Part shown: one piece after another, positions 16,589 through 25,427 of the stretch
Numbering within the stretch: the stretch's first letter is position 1
Layout of the letters: each line of letters begins with the position of its first letter
Assembly: GCA_965226775.1 (NCBI GenBank)
Contig: CBDDEI010000002.1
Location: forward strand, 744,001 to 808,000
DNA length: 64,000 bases
From: CBDDEI01 sp965226775
GTDB taxonomy: Bacteria; Chloroflexota; Dehalococcoidia; SHYD01
Direction of reading: 5' to 3'
The notes under the pieces: generated by a model
The model's input: only the letters and a program-made list of their open reading frames with translations
What the model was told of the DNA's origin: nothing
Database searches by the model: none
Position numbers and translations under genes: made by a program

Positions 16589-18340
16589 CTAGGGGCTGGA
16601 GTCCGGCGGGAATTCGCTTAGCACAATCGGCAGAAAAACATTGCCTAAGAGTTGCCCAATCCGTACGTAACCTGCCCCAATGAGGGTGTTGTGGCTCCCG
16701 TTGCCCGGCCCAAAAGCGCGCAGTCGTAGTTGTCTACGCACGTCTTCTAGCGACAGGTCGGGCCTGCTGCTCCGTAGCAGTGCGGCCGCGCCGGCAACGT
16801 GGGGCGTCGCCGCGGACGTCCCAAAGAACCCGCCTTGCCCGTACACCGTTGTGCTCACCTGATCCCCCGCTACCAGGTCCGGCTTGATACGCCCGTCCTT
16901 GGTGGGCCCTTGAGAGCTGTACGGCCGGCTCTCTAACGTCCCCGGCGCTACGGCGCCTACGGTAACAGCATATGGTGAGTCTCCGGGCACAACCAGACTT
17001 TCTGCAGTGACAAAATGCTCTAGTTCATAGTCTACGGTGACTACCAGGTCTAGCTTCACCCGCCGGTTCGCGCGGAAACGCTGAACCCCTATCCAGTAAT
17101 CCCCAGCGGTGGCAGAGGTGAAGACGATGTGCTCTACGGGAGGGAAGCGCCCGTTTTGGAACGCAGTAGACTGAGCGACTACCGTATCGCCCCGGAACAG
17201 AAACAGGTCATAGTCTTGGGCCAGCGCATCCCAATCATCCCAGGTCAGGAATATCTCCACTCGGAAGACCCGCTCTTCTCCCGGGCGGCTGCTGCGCAGC
17301 GAGATGGTGTTGCCTTCGTCCGCATCGGCGAAGTTGTGGAAGCCATTGCCGTCAGGATCGGCGAACGTGCCCGTCCAGTGGGTCTCCGCATAGTTGCCCG
17401 CTGCCTGCACCCACAGGATGCCGCCGCGCTCGGCTTTCTCAACGATGCCGTTCAGGAGGCCGGTGCCGTCGCCGTAGGCAGTGCCCGGCCAGCCCACGGA
17501 CGAGGAGATGACGTGTACGCCCTCAGCAATCAGCCAGTCCACCGCGTTGCCCAGCTCTACTTCAGACCCAAAGTTAACGAGGTACAGCGTAGCCTCGGGC
17601 GCAACGTCATGCACAACCTCCGCCGCCGCCGTCCCGTGAGCATCGCCGCCGCCGGTGATGTCGTTGTCGGTGCGGAATGAGCGCGCAATAACGTTTTCCG
17701 GCAGCTCAGAGCCCAGCTGGTTCCAGTACGTGTCAAAGCCAAGGTCGGCTATGGCTACTTTTGCGCCGGCCCCTCGGAACCCTGATTCATACCAGGCGTC
17801 CAGACCCATCATGGCGAGGCCTTCGCTCTTTATTCCCTGTTGGATGGCGGTAAGCGGACTGTGCATGTAGCGCACGCTTGGGTGTTGCGAGAGGGACTCC
17901 ACTGCTTCTGGCGGCAGGAGCACCTGCAGCAGCGATTGATAGCGTGTCTCGACGACGCCTTGGTGTGCGACGACCTGCCGCGCCACTGCGTCTTCCATAC
18001 CAGGCTCAGCCCATACCACGGCCTGAATACGCCCTGCCCTAGTGCGGAGTTCCGGAGCGGCGGCGGTTAGCTGCGCCATGGAGACGCCATCCTTGGTTTG
18101 CGCCAGCCGCGCCACGGTGCTAAGGCTTGCGTCCAGACGCTCCAATCCCTGCTTAGCAAACGTCAGGTCGCCACTAACGCGCTCCAATGACCGGGTCTGT
18201 GGAGGCCGGGAGGCGTCATCCATTTGCGGAGGTCTGGTAGCTGCTCCAGCTGCGGGCCGTGCAGCGGTGAAATCAAAGAGGATGCTGCCCAGTACAACAA
18301 TGGAGAGCAGGATGCCGAATACGCGGTGTGGTCTTTTCAA
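16589..18340 (-). CDS. Secreted S8 (subtilisin-like) serine protease
   Basis: This 583-aa preproprotein has a signal peptide (KRPHRVFGILLSIVVLGSIL), a proregion, and a subtilase domain with the triad Asp199 (VAIADLGFD), His235 (GDAHGTAAAE) and Ser509 (FGTSAATPHVAGAAALL). The domain is split by a beta-rich insertion of about 100 residues (TISLRSSRPGEERVFRVEIF...), like the PPC-type modules of extracellular subtilases. It would act outside the cell on protein substrates. The stop codon lies in the right-hand CTAG of MITE copy B. It converges on the binding-protein gene. Confidence 0.92.
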   Translation of the reverse strand: MKRPHRVFGILLSIVVLGSILFDFTAARPAAGAATRPPQMDDASRPPQTRSLERVSGDLTFAKQGLERLDASLSTVARLAQTKDGVSMAQLTAAAPELRTRAGRIQAVVWAEPGMEDAVARQVVAHQGVVETRYQSLLQVLLPPEAVESLSQHPSVRYMHSPLTAIQQGIKSEGLAMMGLDAWYESGFRGAGAKVAIADLGFDTYWNQLGSELPENVIARSFRTDNDITGGGDAHGTAAAEVVHDVAPEATLYLVNFGSEVELGNAVDWLIAEGVHVISSSVGWPGTAYGDGTGLLNGIVEKAERGGILWVQAAGNYAETHWTGTFADPDGNGFHNFADADEGNTISLRSSRPGEERVFRVEIFLTWDDWDALAQDYDLFLFRGDTVVAQSTAFQNGRFPPVEHIVFTSATAGDYWIGVQRFRANRRVKLDLVVTVDYELEHFVTAESLVVPGDSPYAVTVGAVAPGTLESRPYSSQGPTKDGRIKPDLVAGDQVSTTVYGQGGFFGTSAATPHVAGAAALLRSSRPDLSLEDVRRQLRLRAFGPGNGSHNTLIGAGYVRIGQLLGNVFLPIVLSEFPPDSSP

Positions 18341-18605
18341 TAGAGGCTCAGTATTCTGGTAAATGTGTGCCTGTTAGCCTAGGCTGGTGCCCCTGGCATG
18401 GTAGACTCCCCTCTGGGCACTGTCAATGCATGACAGTGCCGCTTTCCGAGAGCAAGCCCGTGCCATGCGCATGCGCCGTTGCCCTAGGACAAGGCCGGTG
18501 GGATTAGCGCAAGAAGTGCGCCGCGAACGTTGCCCCGTTAGTGTTAGTATAGAGGCCAATGCAATTGGGGCGTTTATGCCCATTTATTTGGAGGTTTTAC
18601 AATCC

Positions 18606-19274
18606 ATGAAGCTAGTTGCTGAACAGCGGACTACGCTAGGCAAGAAGGTGAAGGCCCTTCGCCGCAGCGGCGTAGTTCCAGCCAATCTTTTTGGCAAGGG
18701 ACTTGAGTCGGTCGCGCTCCAGCTACGGAGTGAGGACCTAAAGGACGTGATACGCAACACCGGTCGGAACGACATCTTAGACCTTGATATCCAGAGCGAA
18801 GGCAAGAGCGTGCGCTCTACCAACGTAATGGTACGGCGCATCCAGCGTGAGCCTATGAAGGGGCAGATCGTCCATGTCGACCTCTATCAGGTGAATATGG
18901 CTAACCCCATTGAAGTGGACGTTGCCGTGGAGCTGATTGGTGACGCCCCCGCAGTAACGGATAGGCTTGGCACCTTGCAGCGCGGTGTGGCAACCGTGCG
19001 GGTGCACGGCCTCCCGAATCAAGTGCCGTCTATGATAGAAGTGGACGTAAGCGGCTTGGTAGAGGCTTCACAGGGAATTAGAGCCGAAGAGCTAACGCTG
19101 CCCGAAGGCGTGACCCTCATTTCCGAACCTACCCAGGCAGTAGCCAACATTGTGGCTGTCCGGGGCCGCACTGCGGCTGAGGCTGAGGAGGCAGCGGCGG
19201 CTGAAGAGGCTGAGGCAGCATCCGCCGCTTCAACTGAGACGACAGCTGAGAGCGGGGACGGATCCGCTTCATAA
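18606..19274 (+). CDS. rplY: 50S ribosomal protein L25 (Ctc type)
   Basis: L25 binds 5S rRNA. The 222-aa protein has the N-terminal L25 domain (KLVAEQRTTLGKKVKALRR, GVVPANLFGKG) and the C-terminal TL5/Ctc beta domain (HVDLYQVNM, LPNQVPSMIEVDVSGL), then an Ala/Glu-rich acidic tail. The ATG at 18606 is chosen from homology and a GGAGG 11 bases upstream. The frame stays open further upstream, but that translation is not L25-like. A strong terminator follows. Confidence 0.95.
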   Translation: MKLVAEQRTTLGKKVKALRRSGVVPANLFGKGLESVALQLRSEDLKDVIRNTGRNDILDLDIQSEGKSVRSTNVMVRRIQREPMKGQIVHVDLYQVNMANPIEVDVAVELIGDAPAVTDRLGTLQRGVATVRVHGLPNQVPSMIEVDVSGLVEASQGIRAEELTLPEGVTLISEPTQAVANIVAVRGRTAAEAEEAAAAEEAEAASAASTETTAESGDGSAS

Positions 19275-19337
19275 TACCTTTCACACCCTCCTCAGTCTGC
19301 CATTGAGGCCGACCAAGGTAGCAAAACCGCAGAATAC

Positions 19338-19380
19338 AACAGCGCTAGGGGAAACCCTAGCGCTGTTTGCTGCTTTCTCG
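19338..19380 (+). terminator. Rho-independent terminator after rplY
   Basis: A 13-bp perfect stem (AACAGCGCTAGGG and complement) with a GAAA tetraloop is followed by TTGCTGCTTTCT. Confidence 0.8.
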
Positions 19381-19443
19381 GTCTCGGTTTGGGTGCTTTA
19401 TGGGAGCGCGATGCTCGCTAGCGCCTGATCTTGGCGCTACGTA

Positions 19444-20577
19444 TCAAAGCCAAGGGTTCACGGTTACGCTGACGGGGTCCGTGACGCCGCCCTCGCCTCC
19501 GGCCGCCAGGCACGCTTGCGCCGTCTCTGCCAGGGAGAATTGATGGCTGGCCACCAGCTCGATGTTATGGCGGCCTGAAGCGATCCAGCCTGCCGCCTGC
19601 GCGACTGCTCGGTGGTTGTGGCCGCGCGCTACGTGCAGCGACGCGTACTTTGCGGCTAGTTTGGTTAAGGGAAAGTCCAAGGGAGGCTCCCCGGGCCCGG
19701 GTACCCGCAACCCATGCGGCAGCACCATTGCGCCACCCTTGCGCTTCAGGCTATCCAGCGCATTCCAGAGATTATCCCGGGTGGTAGACGCGGTGCAGTC
19801 CACGGCGCAGTCCACACCTTCACCGCCGGTGTACTCCATGACGCGCTCCAGCAGCGGCTCTTGCTCGACGTCTATCACGTGGTCTGCGCCCAGCGCCTTA
19901 GCAACCTCTAGGCGACGGGCGTCTGAGGAGAAGCCAGTCACGATGATCCGCTCTGCGCCGGAAAGTTTGGCGGCAATCACGCAGCCCAAGCCCTTGGGCC
20001 CAGGCCCTTGGATCAAGATACTGCGCCCCGGCCCAATCCCCGCTTCGAACACTGCCCATTGCACCCCGTTGGCCAGGGGCAGCAGGAACGCGGCGACTTC
20101 GGGGCGAACGGTGCGGGGCATTGGCTGCATGGCTACGTTCATGGGGAGGTAGAGATACTGAGAGTAGCCGCCCCAAAGGGAAGGAGTTTTGGTGATAGGA
20201 GTGGAGCCAAAGCGGGTTTGCTCCGGGTTGTGGAAGCTATCAACCTGGTAACAGAGGCGGTACTCTCCCTGCAGGCACCACTCGCAGTGGTAGCAGGGGA
20301 TGTACTCTTCCAACGCCACGTAGTCGCCTTCCTCAACGCCCCAGCGCTCAGCGAAGAGGCGTCCCACCTTCACTAGCGTGCCGGCGTTCTCGTGGCCCAG
20401 GATTATGGGTTCGGTGCCGCCGCGTAGCTCCTGCGTAAAGCTGCGGTAGGACCCGCACATTCCCGCTGCCTCAACCTTGAGCAACGCGCGGTCCGGTGGA
20501 ATGTCGGGCATTGGGAACTCCCGCACCTCTACCGAAGCCTGCCGGGTCTGCACTGCCGCGAGGACCATTTCTGACAT
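19444..20577 (-). CDS. Zinc-dependent medium-chain alcohol dehydrogenase
   Basis: This 377-aa NAD(P)-dependent oxidoreductase has a GroES-like N-terminal domain with the GHENAG catalytic-zinc block, a four-cysteine structural-zinc loop (CYHCEWCLQGEYRLC) and a Rossmann domain (IQGPGPKGLGCVIAAKL). Residues after the first catalytic Cys read CGSYRS instead of the usual CGTDxH, so substrate handling may differ from threonine or sorbitol dehydrogenases. The ATG at 20577 has GGAAGG upstream and starts with the conserved strand; the open frame extends to 20691 without support. Substrate unknown. Confidence 0.88.
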   Translation of the reverse strand: MSEMVLAAVQTRQASVEVREFPMPDIPPDRALLKVEAAGMCGSYRSFTQELRGGTEPIILGHENAGTLVKVGRLFAERWGVEEGDYVALEEYIPCYHCEWCLQGEYRLCYQVDSFHNPEQTRFGSTPITKTPSLWGGYSQYLYLPMNVAMQPMPRTVRPEVAAFLLPLANGVQWAVFEAGIGPGRSILIQGPGPKGLGCVIAAKLSGAERIIVTGFSSDARRLEVAKALGADHVIDVEQEPLLERVMEYTGGEGVDCAVDCTASTTRDNLWNALDSLKRKGGAMVLPHGLRVPGPGEPPLDFPLTKLAAKYASLHVARGHNHRAVAQAAGWIASGRHNIELVASHQFSLAETAQACLAAGGEGGVTDPVSVTVNPWL

Positions 20578-20741
20578 AACTCTACTCGCCTTCCTTACCG
20601 CTCCCAAGAGATTCTGGAAGATTGTAGCATGCGCACCCCGCTCGCTACACGCTAAGGCGTGCCGGCCGGAGCCACCCGCGCCGTGCGGCATACGGCTGCC
20701 GCACTAAGGAGAGGTAGTTGGTTGCAGCTTGCGAAAGAGTT

Positions 20742-20829
<88 letters not shown>

Positions 20830-21165
20830 TCAAAGCTAAATATAGCATTTTAGGGCTGCTAGATGGGCCGTTAGCTAAGTTTGCTAATCATCTGTAGCTA
20901 AGGCCTGTGTAATTTCTTCCTTTCGCTGAGACGGCGCTCCCACTACGACTGGGCATGGGCAGTTCCGAGACATACCGTTCCCTGCGTTTGGCATGGACAT
21001 AGATAAGACAAGGGAGCGCGTGAGGACAATAATAAAAGCAGTGCTGCAGGAGTGGCTGGCTAGGTGAGTAGTTCCAGTCATCTTACTGGACGAAATTGCT
21101 GGAATCCAGCTAACTTAGACTGCTGGTTGTTCAGAGGTATGTTGTTGGTGTACTGTTGGCCCCCA
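20830..21165. other. AT-richer spacer between tRNA-Leu and the three-gene cassette
   Basis: No integrase or clear attachment repeat is seen. A short frame at 20993-21067 (+; 24 residues, MDIDKTRERVRTIIKAVLQE) reads like the end of a small protein and may be a gene remnant. Confidence 0.4.
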
Positions 21166-21714
21166 ATGGCAGATAAGTATGATATTCCAGACCTGATGGC
21201 ATCGGATGGGAACAGCTACCACTTAGGTGGAAGGTTGAAGTTGGAGACCAAAGAGCGTTCGCCAATTGATAATCAGCTATCATCTGAGGCTGAATTATCA
21301 ATTCTTCAACAGCAGCTTGACGAATTCAGGAAGGGTTTCGTTACCGTACAATTCAGGTCTATCAGCTTCACTTATAACTGTGTAGGCTTTGTCTTTGCAT
21401 CAAGAAGAGCACAAATTGACACAAGCTTAGTGGAACGTATTCTGCATGAGGACAAATACGCCAGTATTGCAAGGCAGGATGTAGCTGCGGGTGATTTGGT
21501 ACTCTACCGCAACCAGTCAGAGGAACCAACTCATATCGGTTTTGTAGTAAGAATAGAAAAGCTTGGTGATTTGAGCTTACCCTTCGTGGTTAGCAAATGG
21601 GGATTCCTCGGACCAGAATGTGTGCATAGTGAAAAGGATGTGCCCGCTACATTTGGAAGTCCGAGAGAGTATTATCGAGAGCGCCACCACATCCGGGGGG
21701 TCACCGTTGTTTAA
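21166..21714 (+). CDS. Possible NlpC/P60-like (papain-fold) protein
   Basis: This protein has about 182 residues from the ATG at 21166; GTG 21064 and ATG 21139 are alternatives, and none has a good ribosome-binding site. The C-terminal half has the order expected of a CHAP/NlpC-type cysteine peptidase or amidase: FTYNCVGFVFASRR (candidate nucleophile Cys), VAAGDLVLYRN, THIGFVVRIE (candidate His), then VVSKWGFLGPE and FGSPREYYRER. There is no signal peptide, so it may act inside the cell. It is the first of three overlapping genes with lower GC than their surroundings. The fold is my inference from motif order. Confidence 0.5.
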   Translation: MADKYDIPDLMASDGNSYHLGGRLKLETKERSPIDNQLSSEAELSILQQQLDEFRKGFVTVQFRSISFTYNCVGFVFASRRAQIDTSLVERILHEDKYASIARQDVAAGDLVLYRNQSEEPTHIGFVVRIEKLGDLSLPFVVSKWGFLGPECVHSEKDVPATFGSPREYYRERHHIRGVTVV

Positions 21715-22300
21715 AGACCTATTAACCAAAATCTCTTCCCCCGCATTCGGCTTGACCGCGTTTGCGCTGAGTAGCGAGCAGCAAGTCCTAGCGGCACTTG
21801 CTGATGAACCGGTGCTGCAAGAGATCGTTGCAGAGCTCAAGGGTGATTCTGACAAAGCCGTCGAAGTAGTTCACTATGCCCAACAGCTTGCCAAAGAGGG
21901 TAGTGATCCTAACTACAGACATCCTCATGATTCAGCATTGCTGTCGCTGCTCCTAGCGCTCCATCTTGCAGGGGACATTGTAATCAGGCCGCTTGCTGAT
22001 GAAATAAGTACGCTGCCTAACGGCTGGTTTAGTCGCAAATTAGCTATGTGGGCGGTAGATCATTGCGCGCTTACTGGTAATACAAAAGCGTGGACAAATA
22101 TAGGTGTCGCGGACGTCATTCACGGGCATGTGGCTGATTTCAGGTTGGTAGCTTCTCTTAGCGGCAAGTTATTTCAACAGTCTCAGCGTGCAACAATTAG
22201 TGGTGCGGGGGCTAAGCGTGTTGCTAGGATCAACTATCCATTCAAGGCTGAGGTTGCTGATAGTCCCGTTGCGGAAAGCTCTTACGCGTTATCAGTATGA
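21707..22300 (+). CDS. Unknown protein, middle gene of cassette
   Basis: The frame encodes about 197 residues if it starts at the TTG at 21707, which overlaps the previous stop and has GGGGGG seven bases upstream. An open frame reaches back to 21620 inside the previous gene. The protein is soluble with helical segments (LALLLALHLAGDIVIRPLADEI) and no recognised motif. It overlaps the next gene by four bases (ATGA). Function unknown. Confidence 0.55.
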   Translation: MFKDLLTKISSPAFGLTAFALSSEQQVLAALADEPVLQEIVAELKGDSDKAVEVVHYAQQLAKEGSDPNYRHPHDSALLSLLLALHLAGDIVIRPLADEISTLPNGWFSRKLAMWAVDHCALTGNTKAWTNIGVADVIHGHVADFRLVASLSGKLFQQSQRATISGAGAKRVARINYPFKAEVADSPVAESSYALSV

Positions 22301-22767
22301 GAGCATTATGGAGCATATTGTGCCAGTCAGCGTTAATCGACTATGACTCGAATAACGTAAGTTTGATCAATGTAGTTGACGAGGTCGCACTCGCGCCACC
22401 AGCGAACCTGAAGGTCGGCGATCTTGCTCGACTTCCGGTAGAATTGATGCTAGTGACGCTTTGGGCACGTGATGACCTGAGCATTCCGGAAACAGGAAAA
22501 CAGCGCTTAAGAATTCTCGGACAAGATAGGGAGCCAGCTCCGCAGCAACCAGAGGGTGAGTTCGAGATTAACCTGCAATCTCATACACTTAATCGCCTGA
22601 GGACAAGCATTCAAGATTTGCCGTGGTTAGGAGCAGGAAGCTACTACTTTGTTAGTGAAGCGTTTGACGGCGAGAAGTGGGTACAGAAAGCAGAGTTTCC
22701 TCTCGAGGTTGATCTTCTAGAACCAGAAAGGCCAGAAGTGGACAGCGAAAGTTCAGACGCTTCATGA
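22297..22767 (+). CDS. Small beta-rich hypothetical protein (DUF6941-like)
   Basis: The 156-aa sequence starts MRALWSILCQSALIDYDSNNVSLINVVDEV and contains LPVELMLVTLWARDD and a late GSYYFVSEAFDGEKWV strand. This resembles, from memory, a family called DUF6941; no search was possible. The ATGA overlap with the upstream gene implies translational coupling, and a strong terminator follows. Confidence 0.6.
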   Translation: MRALWSILCQSALIDYDSNNVSLINVVDEVALAPPANLKVGDLARLPVELMLVTLWARDDLSIPETGKQRLRILGQDREPAPQQPEGEFEINLQSHTLNRLRTSIQDLPWLGAGSYYFVSEAFDGEKWVQKAEFPLEVDLLEPERPEVDSESSDAS

Positions 22768-22869
22768 AAAATGCACAAAGTCCATTTTTAGCTAAGAGAC
22801 TGTTGTGACATCCTGTTATTTCGAATCAACCCGTTTGCACAAGATTATGCCAGCCTGAATAACATAAAG

Positions 22870-22899
22870 AAAAAGCCCCGTCTGAAGACGGGGCTTTTT
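22870..22899. terminator. Bidirectional terminator
   Basis: A 13-bp perfect stem AAAAAGCCCCGTC with loop TGAA gives A- and T-tracts on both strands. It ends the three-gene cassette (+) and can also end the long glucan operon (-). Confidence 0.9.
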
Positions 22900-23020
22900 G
22901 ACTCATGTTCGGCTAAGGTACTGCGCGGGCTGGGATGCGGTGCGCGGTAAGTCCGGGACGGCGTCGCGAGCTATTTCATTGCCCGCACGCCTAGGGAAAG
23001 TACGGAGCGCTTTGGGGGCG

Positions 23021-25397
23021 CTACGGCCCCGCTTCGCTGGTGAGCAGCGCGATAGGGAAGCTGCGGAGCGCCTGCGCTAGGGGCAACCCGCCGCCAGCAT
23101 CTGTGTGACAGATCTCTCCGGTGAAGGCGTTGCGCCAGCGTCGCGGCGCATCCTGCGGCAGCGCGAGCGCGTCGTCCCGCCACACCCTGCGTCCTACCGG
23201 CGCACTGTTTGGCCGGACGAGCTTGCTTGTTAAGCGCGGTACCGCAACAAGGGCCCACGCAGCGCGGTCTTGCCGTGCAAAGGCAACCACCCGCTCGGGC
23301 TGCTGCGCTGCTGCCAGCGCCGTATACGCGCCCTCCTCGAACACGTTACGGAGCGCAGCGCGCACCTGTAGCGCCTTGTACGTCACGTAGAGCTTAATGC
23401 GTCCGTCCTGCCATGAAGGCCACAGGCGGCGCACCAGCCCCCGCCGGTCTTGCCGCTCTGCTGTTTGCAGTTCCTCCAGCAGTTGCTGTCGTAACCCATA
23501 GTCCACTGGGCGGCGGTTGTCCGGGTCCACCTGGCTAAAGTCCCACAGCTCCGTCCCTTGGTAGATGTCCGGCGCTCCTGGCGATGTTATCTTGAGCAGG
23601 AGCTGTCCCAGGGAGTTGAGCGCGCCGTAGGGACGCAGCCGCGCATGCAGGGCCAAGAAATCTGCCAGGAACGGGCTGTTGTTGTCTGGCGCAAGAACAG
23701 CCGCAATGAAATGATGGAGCGCGTCCTCGTACGCCTGGTTGGGCCAGGGCCAAGTCGTGTGTGCCTTGGCCTCCCGCACCGCCTTCAGCATGTAGTCCTG
23801 CAGCCGTTCTTGGAACGACGGTAACTCTGCAGCATCGAGCGGCCATGCGCCCAGCAGTGTCTGATAGAACAGCGATTCGATAGCAGCCTCCGGCGCCGCT
23901 TGCCCATCCACGCGCAACTTCTTGGGCGCGTTCCAGCGCTGCCACCGCCGTAGCCGCCGCAGCCAGGTCTCCGGCTGCTCCGAGAGCACGTTGATGCGGG
24001 CGCGCACGTCCTCGCTGCGCTTTGTGTCATGGGTGGAGGTGGTGTTCAGTGTGTGAGGCCACGCGGCCAGCCGCTCCTGGTTGAAGCGGTGGAATGCGAC
24101 GACGGCGCCGGCAGACTGCGCGGGGTCTCCCCCCACGTCATTCAGAGAGATGAGCGGGTTGTAGAGATAGAGGGCAGTGTCCTCCAGGCCCTTCGCCATC
24201 ACCGGCCCTGTTATCTGCTGCCACTGCTGCACAAAGGCCAGCCATTGAGTGCGTACCTCTTCGGAGGCGTCAGCTCCATAGTCCAGGGACAGCACTCGCT
24301 GCAAGAACGCGAGCGCGTTGGGATTGAGCCGGGGGTTGTGTTCTCGCACCGCGGCTAAGGTGCGTTCCAGGATCGCTCTGTCCTCCGGCGCGATAGACGG
24401 GCTGTTTGTGTAAGTGCGGTACACCGGCAGGCAGGCCGTAGTCTGATTCAGCGCCTGCCACAGGTCTTCCCGCGGGTTATCCCGGCCCAACGGGTGATTG
24501 CTTGCCAGCGCAAGCAGCTCGGTGAGCAACGTCTTCATCTCTCGTAAGAAGAGGAGGTCGAGCACCTGGAGCTTCTTCTGATAAACCACCTCTTGGAAAC
24601 TCACTGCTGGCATCCCTTGGCAGCGAGAACCTGGCGCAGCCGCTCCGCGCCCTCGTCGTCCACAAAGACGCGGTTCACGGCGTTCAGGGTTGATGCGTAG
24701 CCGCCTGGTAGCCCGACACCGGCCACCCGGTGCGCAGCGCCTCGTCACCGCACAGAATCTTCTCCACAAGGGTGTACATTGGGCGACCTCCGCGCGTGCT
24801 CTCAACCGTGGATATGCGCCGCCAGCGCCGCAGAATGGCTGAGGCCCGCCTGCGAGAGCACTGCGGCATAGGAACGCGGACTGAGCGGCAGATGGTGCTC
24901 GCCGTACGCCGCGTAGAGGCCGTCCTCATCCAGAGCAAGCGATAGTTCGCCGCGCTCCAGCAGTTCGGGGTAAGGGGACCCAGGATGGGCAGCAGCAGGC
25001 TACCATTCGCCTCCGGCGCGTCCCACTCGATGTCGAAGTAGCGGGCATAAGGAGAATAGCGGCCGTATTCCAGCACGTCCCGCCACCAGGGGTTCTGCGT
25101 GCTGGCCGCCATGTGGTTGGGCACAATGTCTTGCAGAAGCCCCATCCCTTGCTTGCGCAGCGCACGCACTAAGGCATGGAATTCGGCAGCGCCGCCCAGC
25201 TCCGGGTTGATGCGCGTGGGATCCGTAACGTCATAGCCATGCGCGCTCCCGCGCTGCGCAGTAAACAGTGGCGACGCATACAGGTCGCTCACGCCCAGTG
25301 CGTGGAGGTACGGCGCCAGCTTTCGAGCGTCTTGAAAGGGGAAGGTGCGCTGCAGTTGCAGGCGGTAGGCGGCTACCGGCGTGCCGCTCTCAGCCAT
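23021..25397 (-). pseudogene. treY: Malto-oligosyltrehalose synthase TreY, inactivated
   Basis: Intact TreY rearranges the end of an alpha-glucan into a trehalose unit. The N-terminal part is clear (VAAYRLQLQRTFPF, SAHGYDVTDPTRINPELGG, DIVPNHMA). The frame breaks near 24985, and the shifted reading (PELLERGELSLALDEDGLYAAYGEHHLPLSPRSY, here split to show it) ends in TGA. About 150-180 residues of catalytic core, including the expected nucleophile-bearing RIDH-type segment, are absent before YTLVEKILCGDEALRTGWPV resumes. At least two further single-base shifts follow (near 24715 and 24610), before the intact C-terminal part (VSFQEVVYQKKLQVLDLLF to SFPIALLTSEAGP). The deletion cannot be explained by homopolymer errors. 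It is the last gene of the glucan operon. Confidence 0.88.
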
Positions 25398-25427
25398 GAT
25401 AGATCCTACGCAGAAACCCGATGCTGG

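Noticed and set aside
24477..24805. Separate gene starting near 24805 for the C-terminal TreY frame
   Set aside because: The first ~65 residues of that frame are Arg-rich nonsense, and real TreY homology starts only near VSFQEVVYQ. It is part of the broken gene.
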